From: Planctomycetaceae bacterium
Lineage (GTDB): Bacteria; Planctomycetota; Planctomycetia; Planctomycetales; Planctomycetaceae
NCBI GenBank assembly: GCA_024742875.1
Contig: JANSXP010000060.1
Span: forward strand, 1-43,254
Length of the DNA: 43,254 nt
Reading direction: 5' to 3'
In this document: one piece after another, positions 19,051 through 27,961 of the stretch
How the letters are laid out: the number at the start of each line of letters is the position of its first letter
How positions within the stretch are numbered: position 1 is the first letter of the stretch
Notes under the pieces: model-generated
Seen by the model: only the letters and a program-made list of their open reading frames with translations
The model's database searches: none
Told to the model about the DNA's origin: nothing
Program-made: the position numbers and the translations under genes

Positions 19051-21150
19051 ATGTCGGTCATCGTCCCCGAATCAGAACTTCCTCAGGAGCTTTCGGTCGA
19101 AGCCGCCGTGGAAGCTGCCTATGCGTCCACTCTGGCGGAAACGGCAACCGACCTGCTCCGCGGGCTGCCGGTCCTGATTGAGTGCGACAAGGAACTGATG
19201 CCGTTTCTGTTCATGAACGTTCGCGCGCGACTCCGGCAGCACGAACTTCGGTGTCTGTTTCTGGATGGCCGCAACCCGCCTGAAGGTCAGATGCCACAGG
19301 GCATTATCAGCAACATGATCGGTCAGCTGACCGATGCGGTCCGGGGAGCAGTTGATCAGCGCGTTGTCGTCCTGCCGCACCTGGACCTGCTGGTGACCAG
19401 CCAGGGCGGGCTCACGTCCGAAGCCAAAGAAGTGGTGGCCTTGCTGTACGAGAATCCGGAACTGGTATGGCTGGGGTTTAAGGATCCGTCATTTTCACTG
19501 CCTTCGGTGATCGAAAACCTGTTTCCCCATCGCCACAGCCTGCTGGGCATTGCACGCGATCGTCTGCCACACCTGATTACGCAAAAGGAAGCGAGGAAGT
19601 TTGGCCGCCGGTTCAATCCGTGGACGCTGTACAAATATGTGTCCGGCATGAATGCCGCGCGGCTGCGACGAATGCTGTCGACGCTGGAAGGCGAAGATTA
19701 TCCGGACGACGCAAGTCGGGCGTTCGCGCAGATTCGACAGGCCACCTCGGGCGGAAAACTGGAGGTCCCAAACGTCAGCCTCGAATCGGATCTGGGCGGC
19801 TATCGGAAGGTGAAACAGCGTTTGAAGAGCGAGATTCTCGACATCCTCGCCCGCAAGGATCAGTCCACCAGCCCTGAGGAAATCGGCCGGCTGGAGGGCC
19901 TGATCCCCCGAGGCATGATCTTCTGGGGTCCTCCGGGCACTGGTAAGACACTGTTTGCCAAAGCCATGGCGACAGAAATTGGGGCCGCCATCACCATTGT
20001 TTCGGGACCGGAACTCAAAAGCCGCTGGGTGGGAGAAAGCGAAGAGAACCTGCGTCGCATCTTTCACAAAGCGCGGCAATCGGCCCCTTCGATCATTGTG
20101 TTTGACGAACTGGATTCCTTTGCCTCAGCACGCGGCACTTATACGGGCTCCGGTGTGGAACATTCCATGGTCAATCAGCTGCTGACTGAGATGGACGGCT
20201 TTAACAGTGAAGAGCTGGTGTTTGTCGTGGGCACCACCAACTTTGTCGACATGCTGGACCCGGCCCTGCTGCGGCCGGGACGCTTTGAGTTTCACCTGCA
20301 GATCCCCTACCCCGACACAGAAGATCGCCGCGCTATTCTGCAGATTTACAACGACTCGATGAACCTTCAGTTCACCGACGAAGCGCTCGACTTTGCCGTC
20401 AAACGCACGGGCGATTTTGTCGAGGGAGCGGCAGCCGGCACCCGATTCAGTGGTGACCACCTGAACGCGCTGTGTCGCTCGCTGGCACGCATCCGCCTGC
20501 GGGACGACAAAACAGGCTCTACGGAAACAGCCGACATCGAACGCGCGCTCACCGAGTGGATCGATCGTCCAAAGATGACATCCGCCGAACAAAAAGTGGT
20601 GGCCACACATGAAGCGGGACACGCCGTTGTCAACCTGTTCTGCGAACACGCGAAACCCATCGAACGCATTTCCATTCAGGGCGATGCTGCGGGCGCGCTG
20701 GGTTTTGTGCAGTATCAGGACCCAGCGCACCGGTATGTCGTCACACGGGGGCAGCTGCTCGATGATCTGTGCATTCTGATGGGAGGCCGCGAGGCCGAAC
20801 AGCTGCTGCTGGATGACATTTCCATTGGCTCAGCCGGCGATCTGGATCGGGCCACGGACATCGCCCGAGCTCTGGTGGAAGACTTTGGCATGGGTTCCCC
20901 GGATGTGGGCGTGGTGAGTTTCTCCAGCAAACGTCCGAATTCGGACGGCCGTCGCAGTGGCCTTTCTGCTTCACAACTGGAAGCCATCGACCGCTCGATC
21001 GTGCAGCTGCTGCAGGATGCCAGAGAACGCGCGGCCAGCCTGCTGACCAAACACCGGCAAATCGTGGAGCTGCTCCGTGATGAACTGCTGGAAAAACAAT
21101 CACTGGACGCCAGATCCATCGCCGCCTTTATGGATCATGCGAACGCCTAA
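19051..21150 (+). CDS. FtsH-like AAA+ zinc metalloprotease (M41), soluble, with degenerate N-terminal AAA-like region
   Basis: About 699 residues from ATG 19051 (MSVIVPESEL); the frame is open from 18934 but the extension shows no family features. The AAA+ core has Walker A GPPGTGKT (293-300), Walker B IIVFDELD (D352, E353) and RPGRFEF. The M41 zinc site is H520-E521-A-G-H524, with Asp597 in SAGDLDRAT as likely third ligand. It should unfold and degrade proteins using ATP. Unlike housekeeping FtsH it has no membrane segments. Residues 1-250 instead resemble an inactive AAA domain: a Walker-B-like strand VVVLPHLDLL but no P-loop. It heads the putative ternary system; the next gene follows after 18 bp. 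A cyanobacterial Ycf46-like layout is a possible parallel. Confidence 0.92.
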   Translation: MSVIVPESELPQELSVEAAVEAAYASTLAETATDLLRGLPVLIECDKELMPFLFMNVRARLRQHELRCLFLDGRNPPEGQMPQGIISNMIGQLTDAVRGAVDQRVVVLPHLDLLVTSQGGLTSEAKEVVALLYENPELVWLGFKDPSFSLPSVIENLFPHRHSLLGIARDRLPHLITQKEARKFGRRFNPWTLYKYVSGMNAARLRRMLSTLEGEDYPDDASRAFAQIRQATSGGKLEVPNVSLESDLGGYRKVKQRLKSEILDILARKDQSTSPEEIGRLEGLIPRGMIFWGPPGTGKTLFAKAMATEIGAAITIVSGPELKSRWVGESEENLRRIFHKARQSAPSIIVFDELDSFASARGTYTGSGVEHSMVNQLLTEMDGFNSEELVFVVGTTNFVDMLDPALLRPGRFEFHLQIPYPDTEDRRAILQIYNDSMNLQFTDEALDFAVKRTGDFVEGAAAGTRFSGDHLNALCRSLARIRLRDDKTGSTETADIERALTEWIDRPKMTSAEQKVVATHEAGHAVVNLFCEHAKPIERISIQGDAAGALGFVQYQDPAHRYVVTRGQLLDDLCILMGGREAEQLLLDDISIGSAGDLDRATDIARALVEDFGMGSPDVGVVSFSSKRPNSDGRRSGLSASQLEAIDRSIVQLLQDARERAASLLTKHRQIVELLRDELLEKQSLDARSIAAFMDHANA

Positions 21151-21168
21151 CCACAGGACCCAGCCGAC

Positions 21169-21435
21169 ATGGCCGAAATGACAATTCGCCTGCAGACCGA
21201 CCCGGTGAGCGGCAAAAAGAACATCCTTGTCAGCCTGAAGTCCGATGAAGACTCCATGCCGCATGAACATGAGCAGCAGCACAAACAGCTGGTGGAAAAA
21301 CTGATTGAAGGCGGCGTGCTCAGTGCGGCCGATGCGGGTCGCGTCATCGTTGAGCGGGAGGAAGAAACGGCCAGTGGTGAGCGTGCCCGCGAGCGTCCAC
21401 CTGCGGAACAGCAGTCTCTGGAAGAAGACGCCTGA
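21169..21435 (+). CDS. Small acidic protein coupled to the FtsH-like protease (possible ternary-system X partner)
   Basis: The 88-residue protein begins with two beta-strand-like stretches (MTIRLQTDP, NILVSLKSDED), then a helix with many His and Gln (HEHEQQHKQLVEKL), and ends in a highly charged tail (EREEETASGERA). I do not recognise a firm family. The beta-rich N-terminus weakly recalls DUF2997-like small proteins that travel with AAA genes. It starts 18 bp after the protease stop on the same strand, so it is almost certainly co-transcribed and may be an adaptor or regulator of the protease. The gene is followed by a convergent LRR gene. Confidence is high that it is a gene, low for its function. 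Confidence 0.72.
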   Translation: MAEMTIRLQTDPVSGKKNILVSLKSDEDSMPHEHEQQHKQLVEKLIEGGVLSAADAGRVIVEREEETASGERARERPPAEQQSLEEDA

Positions 21436-21482
21436 AGCCATCGTCTGACGTGACTGTCGGGCGGCCCCTGTCCCAAAGCGGC

Positions 21483-23135
21483 TCAATACTGCAGCCGGCT
21501 GCCATAAGTATCCGACATTTTTTGAGACCGGCGCAGCCCCCTGCAGTCTTTCAGCGAGAACAGCCGCAGATGCGGCAGTCGTTCTGAACAGAGCACTGTG
21601 CCGATCACGTCATTGGACGCCGTATTTTCATCAAAGTAAAAGACTCGCAGCCTGGGCAGCCGCGACTTCAGCGCGACGGCATACGGCGTGGTCTTCGTCA
21701 GTGACAGACCGGTTAGAGTCAACGACTGCAGTGCGGGCAGCGCGGCCGACTCAATCAACTCGATGATCGGCGATTCCACACCTTTGGTGCTGAATCTGTA
21801 GCTGAAACGACGATCCACGGTGAATTGCAGCAGCTGCGGGAAATGACCGGCCGCCAGCTCACGAAATCCCTGCGGTGACGGACACATCAGTGACATCGTC
21901 AAGCTCCGCAGCGAACCTGCCAGGGGGCTTTGGGCGAGTGCTCTCAGGTCTTCGACACCAACCTGCGAGTCGGTCAGATGCAGCGCCTGCAGCTGTTGCA
22001 GATGAGGGCTGCTGGCCAGTTGCTGCAGATGACCTTCCGCCAGACCGGACAGCCTCAGGTTTCGAAGCTTTCGCAGCTGGGGATGACCGGCCAGCAGCTC
22101 GACGAAGCGATCGGCGTGGGCTGGTGAGGAAAAGTGACTGAACATCTGACAATTCAGCGTGTGACACTGCGTCAGATGCTGATCACGAAACAGTGTTTCC
22201 ACAGAGCGCAGCCGCGCTTCGCCGTAAGGCAGATCCAGCTGCTGCACATGATCGAGTGTGCCGGCTTCAGACAGCAGATTCAGCCCTGTTGCCGGCAGCG
22301 ATGTGATCCGCAAACGCTGCAGTCGCCCAACAGCAAGTGCGGTCAGCTGGCGGACATCCGCCACACTGAGCGGGCCATCCACATCAAGTTCTTCCAGTGG
22401 GCCACACGCCAGTGACAGCGGTGTGGTGTCACGCGTCTGTTCTGAAAAAGATTTCAGCTGCAGGACCCTCAGGGCGGGCAGGCCTATATCCTCGGCAGCG
22501 GACTCCAGAATCTGCTGAACGGCCGACCCGGTGCCAAAAAAGTGCAGCTGCTGCAGGCGACCGGCGATTTGAGCAGACCCAGTCACTCGAGCAATGTGGG
22601 CCGAAAACTGCTGTTCATAGCCACCGATCTTCAATCCCTCAAGATGGCAAAGATGTGACGACGACAGCAGTGCCAGCAGATCGGCTTCCGGGATTTTCAG
22701 ATCCGCCAGATCCAGAAATCGCACATGACGCAAAGCTTCGCAGGTGGCCCATTGATCGGCCGTGCCCCGCATGTAATTCAACCGCAGCCAGCGAACGGGA
22801 AACGAGGCGAACAGCTGATCACCGGAATTCAGAAAGGTGCGGGCTTTGACCGTCACGGTGTCAACGAAGCCCCGCGTATAGACGGCCTTGCGCACGTTCT
22901 GCTGCAGCTCGGCCGCCCACTGCGATCCGAATTCGGCCAGGAGTTCCTCATTGCGAAACTGCAGATCAAGGTATCTCGGATCCAAAGGGTCCAGCGCGTC
23001 CAGCTCACACTGCACACGAATAAACTCTCCCCGCGGACTCCCCTGTTCTTCCAGCCAGTCGGCGTAAATCAGCCGCGGGGTATCGTCTTCCGGGGCGGCC
23101 AGTACTTCCTCAAGAAAGCTGGAGGATTCGTCCAT
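21483..23135 (-). CDS. TIGR02996-type protein with leucine-rich repeats
   Basis: The 550-residue protein opens with the planctomycete repeat-companion domain: FLEEVLAAPEDDTPRLIYA, then DWLEEQGSPRGEFIRVQCEL. The remainder is about 400 residues of leucine-rich repeats, with units such as LRHVRFLDLADLKIPEADL, LRKLRNLRLSGLAEGHLQQL and LQALHLTDSQVGVEDLRAL. Such repeats give a curved surface for binding proteins. The location is cytoplasmic, with no signal peptide. It lies on the opposite strand between the FtsH-like pair and the 1122-residue gene, sharing a 199-bp divergent region with the latter. In this neighbourhood a recognition or scaffold role in the ternary system is a reasonable inference. 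The ATG at 23135 has GGGA 5 nt upstream. Confidence 0.9.
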   Translation of the reverse strand: MDESSSFLEEVLAAPEDDTPRLIYADWLEEQGSPRGEFIRVQCELDALDPLDPRYLDLQFRNEELLAEFGSQWAAELQQNVRKAVYTRGFVDTVTVKARTFLNSGDQLFASFPVRWLRLNYMRGTADQWATCEALRHVRFLDLADLKIPEADLLALLSSSHLCHLEGLKIGGYEQQFSAHIARVTGSAQIAGRLQQLHFFGTGSAVQQILESAAEDIGLPALRVLQLKSFSEQTRDTTPLSLACGPLEELDVDGPLSVADVRQLTALAVGRLQRLRITSLPATGLNLLSEAGTLDHVQQLDLPYGEARLRSVETLFRDQHLTQCHTLNCQMFSHFSSPAHADRFVELLAGHPQLRKLRNLRLSGLAEGHLQQLASSPHLQQLQALHLTDSQVGVEDLRALAQSPLAGSLRSLTMSLMCPSPQGFRELAAGHFPQLLQFTVDRRFSYRFSTKGVESPIIELIESAALPALQSLTLTGLSLTKTTPYAVALKSRLPRLRVFYFDENTASNDVIGTVLCSERLPHLRLFSLKDCRGLRRSQKMSDTYGSRLQY

Positions 23136-23334
23136 CAGATCCCACTCATCGAGAATTCAAAAAACGGGCCGAGGGGCCGCGGCCAGACGGTCGATCGATG
23201 GCAGCCACGGCCGCCAACGGTGTACACTAGCACGTTGGGGAGACGTCTTCGATAACCCAGGCGAACATCTTTGCCGGGGCGCTGTCTGTCTATCCACCTC
23301 ACCCAACTGCCCGCCGCCTGGACCACCGAAGGCC

Positions 23335-26300
23335 ATGTTGCTTCAGTTCCCCAATTCCGAAACTCTCGTACTCGCCATCAGTGGTGGCACTGTCCCGGAA
23401 GATGTCTGCGCGACGGCCGCGCAGGCGGCTGTCGCACAGGATGGCAGCATCTGGGTCGAGTTCGAAGGCCGGCTCTCGCGAACGAGCGTGCGGCAGCTCA
23501 GGGACTGGGGCACCACAGTACGCCGCGGCAGGGGGAAACTGGCTGATCAGTTCACCGAATGTGTGTCGTGGCTGCAGCTGGTTCCGCTGCAGAAGGAAAA
23601 AGGTCTGACGAGTGTCAGCGATCGTGGTCAGGCGATCTTTCAGCTGCATGACGAAAGTCTGCTGCCGGAACTGGTCAACGAGATTCTGCGACAGGGTAAT
23701 GACCGCCAGTCGTATCGGAAAATCACCGGCGATGACTCCTGCGTGCTGCTGCGAGTTATTGGCGTCCCCTACTATTCTCTGCTGCGGGCCACGGAACAAT
23801 GGGCGCAGGGCCGCATGACGGCCTTCATTGAACGCGCCCCCCGCGTGTGGATTGAAGCCGGTTATCAGCATCCGCTGGCGGCCCGGATTTCGCCCCACGC
23901 CGGTGAACACCTGCTGATCGACAAAACACAACGCTGGCAAAATCTGACAGAACGGCCGTTCGAAGACATCTATCGCCAGAGTGAATTTCTCCTGCCGGCT
24001 GCCGCAGAACCTATGGCGGATGCGACGACGCTGCCAACTTTACAGGTCCCCATTCGACTGACCCGCAGCACCGGGCAGGAGGCGGCCGAGATCTATGTCC
24101 TGACCGACAGCGCGTGCGCGCAGATGGATCAGTTTGTTCGCGCGTCCAGTGATGCCGTCCTGGAGCGACTGGCATTTGCGATCACCGAGTCGGACGATCA
24201 GTCGCCCACAATCATTGTCCGGATTCGGCCAGGTCGCGGCACGCCGCCCGTGCTCGTGTTTGATGCGCTGGCGTGCCGCAGTTTTCTGAAGATCCCCAAT
24301 TTGTTTGTCCCGGTCGGGAACCGGATTCATCCGCCGCTGCGGCGCGATGCCGTCCGCGACCTGCTGGCCGAGGACGAGTCCCGTCTGATCTGGCTGGCTC
24401 CCGTGACAGACGGCTCATCAGACGCAGCCGTGGAAACCACCCGCGCGTTTGTCGTGCGGAGCGTGGAGGACAGTGCCTTTCTGCCTCTCACCAGCTGGGT
24501 GGACTATGTCCTCGAGCGGGATGCGGAAACACTCACCACATGGCGTCTGGCGCATCAGTTCGACTTTGAAGACTTCGTCTGCAAAGAAGAACGCAAACAG
24601 ACTAAGAAGAAGCCAGTGGCTCGCCCCGAGCCTGACCGCACACCCGCTGGCACAACAGCGAGCAGCGGAAAAACGCCGCGCAAGTCTGCCGTGAAAAAGC
24701 TGATCGATCGATTTCGCGGTTCTGCAGCGCAGCCGCCAGAGGATGAAGAAATCGTCCAGCTGAAGGCAGAACTCTCGGCGGTCGAATCCCGCTTCCTCGC
24801 CATGGAGGCTCCGCTGGAGGATCCCCAGCGTCTGCCACTGTGGGATCAGATGGCCGACCTGAATGCGGCGCTGGGGCGCTCGGCCGACTCCTCGATCTGC
24901 CGGCAGCATCGGCTTTGGGATGATGACCATCCGGACGATCACAACTGGGCGCTGTGGTTTGAAACTGACGTCCAGGCGGCACATCGCCTGGGAGCCGCGA
25001 CACTGTGCAGCAGCGAAGGCCAGGTCACAGCCAGAGAGCTGCGACGGATCCTCAAAAGTACGGCCCCAGCCCCCAGCGAAGTCGCCCAGCTGGCTTCATG
25101 GATTGCCTGGTCCGCAAGCACAGACTCCGACATCGAACTGCTGCAGCAGTCGCTCGCCGCCGTGCAGCAGCATCTGGAAAAATACGAAGCCAGCCTGGCC
25201 GTGCGATCGTGCTGGCTGGCCTGGCTGGCTCTGGCCCGGATCAGCGACGACGTTCTGCTGCTGGCGCGTGCGCGGGATCGCCTGCTTGATCGCATCTATC
25301 AGCACGGACTGACGGCCGACCGCGACCTGCCCTCTTTTCTGCGCAGCGGCGGCAGCCACGCGGGAGATCGCTTCCGACAGGTGCGGGAAAAAGTCAAAGA
25401 TCTGCACGCGACCATTCGCGCGTGGAGTGTGGCCAACCAGGGCATGGCGAGCCCCAAAACAAAACAGTACATCGATCTGATCATGGCGTTTGCGTTTGCC
25501 CGGCTGGGCGAACAGTCGCTCGCCGCCGAGCTGCTCCACAGCGCCGAACAGGACCTGCTGGACAAACCCGACTTTGTCCATCACTGGCTGTACGATGCCT
25601 ATCGTTATCGCATCGAGGCGGTGCTGGCCGGACGACCGGCCGATGGTCCGTTTCCCGAAAGCCTGCTGACACGGCTGGAGCAGATTGAACGCATCGATCG
25701 CTATAAGGTGGATCGGTTGCGTCAGCATTCCTCCATCCTGGAACCGGTGGAAAAACTGAATCCGTATCACAAGTGGATTTCGCGTGACGACGAAAGTCTG
25801 GCAACGCGTCTGGGAAACCTGTTTTCGGTGAGCAGTCGCAGCGAGCTGGCAGACCGTCTGCAGGCCATTCTCGGCGAAAAACTGTCCACGGATGATCGCG
25901 CCCGTGCCGTGACCATTGGTCTGGAGCTGTCCACGCGGCTCGGCGAGCAGTTTGCCGCGGGGCTGCTCTCGGAAGTGGTCCCGCTGGACCGCAAACTGAA
26001 GGACCCGGTGGCCCGAGCCAACCTGCTGGAAAAGGGACTGCAGATCGCCGCACACTACGATCACGCGGCCGCCGTGCAGGACTGCTTTTCGCGGATGACC
26101 GCTTTGCTGGACCAGCAGACCGACGCAGAGGTGGCAACGCTGCAGGCTCTGGAAAGCCTGCTGTCACGCTCTTTTGTCACACTGCGAAAAATGGGCATGC
26201 GGGACGAGATTGCCTTTCTGCTGGAGGCCATGACCAGACTGGTGCGGGACTCCCGTCAGGAAGCCGACAGTGATCCGGAACGCCTGCGAATTCTGCTGCA

Positions 26301-26703
26301 GCTGGCCGGCGGCTGGTTCTACTTCTCGCAGGATCGCGGCTGGAAGGACATTGACGATGCCCGGCAGCTGCTGCTGAGCGGCCGGCTGATGGAAGAAGGC
26401 CATGTGGGAACCAAAAAGCAGACCGAACTGGCCATTGCGTACCTGTCGGCCGTCAGTCAGGCGCCGCTGGATGAAGCCGTCGACCGGATCAATGATCTGT
26501 TCTGCAGTCTGGAAGGCATTCGCGATGGCGCCACCGTCAACTCGCATTATTCCCTGAAACAGCTGGATATTGTGGAAGCACTCGTGCAGACGATCGTCAG
26601 TGACAGTTTCACGATGGACTCCCACAGCCAGCGGTGGCTGGACGACGAGGAGTTTCTGATACGCCGCCGTATCCACCGCGACATGAGAAACATGATGGAT
26701 TAA
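23335..26703 (+). CDS. Large two-part protein of the FtsH-MoxR-vWA system, family unassigned
   Basis: The 1122-residue cytoplasmic protein splits in two. Residues 1-410 are beta-rich with scattered helices and no catalytic motif I recognise. A basic, low-complexity linker follows at about 415-461 (KEERKQTKKKP, KTPRKSAVKKLIDRFRG). Residues about 475-1122 are almost all helical, with repeats of TPR/HEAT character, for example LIMAFAFARLGEQSLAAELLHSAEQDLL and YLSAVSQAPLDEAVDRINDLF. There is no signal peptide or membrane segment. Large proteins of this kind are what I recall as the unnamed 'X' components of FtsH ternary systems; they may be the scaffold or the target of the AAA+ machines. ATG 23335 is used; the MoxR gene follows 236 bp later on the same strand. 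Confidence 0.82.
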   Translation: MLLQFPNSETLVLAISGGTVPEDVCATAAQAAVAQDGSIWVEFEGRLSRTSVRQLRDWGTTVRRGRGKLADQFTECVSWLQLVPLQKEKGLTSVSDRGQAIFQLHDESLLPELVNEILRQGNDRQSYRKITGDDSCVLLRVIGVPYYSLLRATEQWAQGRMTAFIERAPRVWIEAGYQHPLAARISPHAGEHLLIDKTQRWQNLTERPFEDIYRQSEFLLPAAAEPMADATTLPTLQVPIRLTRSTGQEAAEIYVLTDSACAQMDQFVRASSDAVLERLAFAITESDDQSPTIIVRIRPGRGTPPVLVFDALACRSFLKIPNLFVPVGNRIHPPLRRDAVRDLLAEDESRLIWLAPVTDGSSDAAVETTRAFVVRSVEDSAFLPLTSWVDYVLERDAETLTTWRLAHQFDFEDFVCKEERKQTKKKPVARPEPDRTPAGTTASSGKTPRKSAVKKLIDRFRGSAAQPPEDEEIVQLKAELSAVESRFLAMEAPLEDPQRLPLWDQMADLNAALGRSADSSICRQHRLWDDDHPDDHNWALWFETDVQAAHRLGAATLCSSEGQVTARELRRILKSTAPAPSEVAQLASWIAWSASTDSDIELLQQSLAAVQQHLEKYEASLAVRSCWLAWLALARISDDVLLLARARDRLLDRIYQHGLTADRDLPSFLRSGGSHAGDRFRQVREKVKDLHATIRAWSVANQGMASPKTKQYIDLIMAFAFARLGEQSLAAELLHSAEQDLLDKPDFVHHWLYDAYRYRIEAVLAGRPADGPFPESLLTRLEQIERIDRYKVDRLRQHSSILEPVEKLNPYHKWISRDDESLATRLGNLFSVSSRSELADRLQAILGEKLSTDDRARAVTIGLELSTRLGEQFAAGLLSEVVPLDRKLKDPVARANLLEKGLQIAAHYDHAAAVQDCFSRMTALLDQQTDAEVATLQALESLLSRSFVTLRKMGMRDEIAFLLEAMTRLVRDSRQEADSDPERLRILLQLAGGWFYFSQDRGWKDIDDARQLLLSGRLMEEGHVGTKKQTELAIAYLSAVSQAPLDEAVDRINDLFCSLEGIRDGATVNSHYSLKQLDIVEALVQTIVSDSFTMDSHSQRWLDDEEFLIRRRIHRDMRNMMD

Positions 26704-26939
26704 GCCAGGCCCTCTGACAGTCTGACGATGCCGAAACGGCAGAAACCACAACAGACCGAAGGGCTGTCCGGAGCACAGAAAACTATCAGGAACAGATTCG
26801 AGACAACAGAGAGTCGGGTGCGTGACGGCCATCGGCGGATCGCCCGACGCCGCGGTTGGTGGAGACAGCAGCACGGCACGGCACTCACCGTGTGAGATCG
26901 GGATTAGCAGCTGCGGCACCGCGGCAGACAGGAACAATC

Positions 26940-27959
26940 ATGACGGACCAGGCAACAGCCCCCAAAGAAGACTGGACATACGAGGAACTGCGCAGCGAAG
27001 CCGAAGAAATTCGGCAGCGGCTGAATCTGTTTCGTACGTCGCTGGGGCGATTTTTTGTCAACAAGCAGGAGCTGATCGACCTGATGGTTGTTGCCGCCGT
27101 CGCGCAGGAACCGCTGCTGCTGGTGGGGCCGCCTGGCACCGCCAAGTCGGATCTGGTGCTGAAATTTCGCGATGCCATGGGCGTGCGTCAGGAAGACTAC
27201 TTTGAATACATGCTGACGCGGTTCAGCGAACCGTCAGAGATCATTGGCCCGATCGACATCAACCAGCTGCGTGACGGTCGCTACGTACGTCGTGAGGACG
27301 GAAAACTGCCCACCGCCCGGCTGGCATTCCTGGATGAGATCTTCAAGTCCAACTCAGCGATTCTCAATATCCTGCTGACCATCATCAACGAGCGCAAGTT
27401 CTACCAGGACGGCAAGCCGCAGCCAGTATCGCTGCGAGTGCTGTTTGCGGCCACCAACGAAATCCCCGAACAGGGAGAACTCGGCGCCCTGAAGGACCGC
27501 TTTGTTCTGAAAGCGGTCAGTGGCTCCGTTCAGGACGATCACTTCACACAGCTGATTGACGCGGGACTGAATTCGGAAGTCTACAAGACGCTCAATCAGA
27601 AGCCGTGGATCGAAAACCACGCCTCCCTGGATGATGTGCTGAAGGCGGGTCGCTATCTGACTTACCAGTTTGGACAGACCACCGGCACGGCAGACGGCAG
27701 CAGCGATCGACAGCGTTTTTTCCCGGACGACGTGTTTCGGGAGTTTGAACGGCTGGTCAAAACTCTCGTGCGGGAAGACCGCATCTTCATCAGCGACCGA
27801 AAGCTGGTGAAGCTTTATAAGCTGCTGCGAGTGCGTTCGTGGCTGTTCTCCGGCGGCACCGTCACACTGGATGACCTGCGCCTGCTGTCATACCTTGGGG
27901 AAACGCATCAGGAAATGGACCTGCTGGCGGAAAAAATCCCCAACCTGCTGGGCTACTAG
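26940..27959 (+). CDS. MoxR-family AAA+ ATPase
   Basis: The start at ATG 26940 (MTDQATAPKE) has AGGAA 6 nt upstream; the longer frame from 26856 is low-complexity and ignored. The 339-residue product has Walker A GPPGTAKS (63-70), Walker B LAFLDEIFK (about 129-137), the sensor-like FAATNEIPE and the MoxR hallmark GPIDINQLRDG. MoxR ATPases act as chaperones that use a vWA partner to engage clients. The partner gene begins 2 bp after this stop, a tight pairing typical of MoxR-vWA systems. It is probably cytoplasmic and forms a hexamer. Together with the FtsH-like protease upstream it gives the AAA+/vWA/FtsH set expected of ternary systems. Confidence 0.95.
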   Translation: MTDQATAPKEDWTYEELRSEAEEIRQRLNLFRTSLGRFFVNKQELIDLMVVAAVAQEPLLLVGPPGTAKSDLVLKFRDAMGVRQEDYFEYMLTRFSEPSEIIGPIDINQLRDGRYVRREDGKLPTARLAFLDEIFKSNSAILNILLTIINERKFYQDGKPQPVSLRVLFAATNEIPEQGELGALKDRFVLKAVSGSVQDDHFTQLIDAGLNSEVYKTLNQKPWIENHASLDDVLKAGRYLTYQFGQTTGTADGSSDRQRFFPDDVFREFERLVKTLVREDRIFISDRKLVKLYKLLRVRSWLFSGGTVTLDDLRLLSYLGETHQEMDLLAEKIPNLLGY

Positions 27960-27961
27960 AT

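Noticed and set aside
25096-26064. Long minus-strand frame opposite the 1122-residue gene
   Set aside because: Antisense shadow in GC-rich DNA with no conserved motif or start signal.
26704-26939. Regulatory RNA or terminator between the 1122-residue gene and MoxR
   Set aside because: Only a 5-bp stem (TGCCG/CGGCA near 26728) and no U tract; too weak to call.
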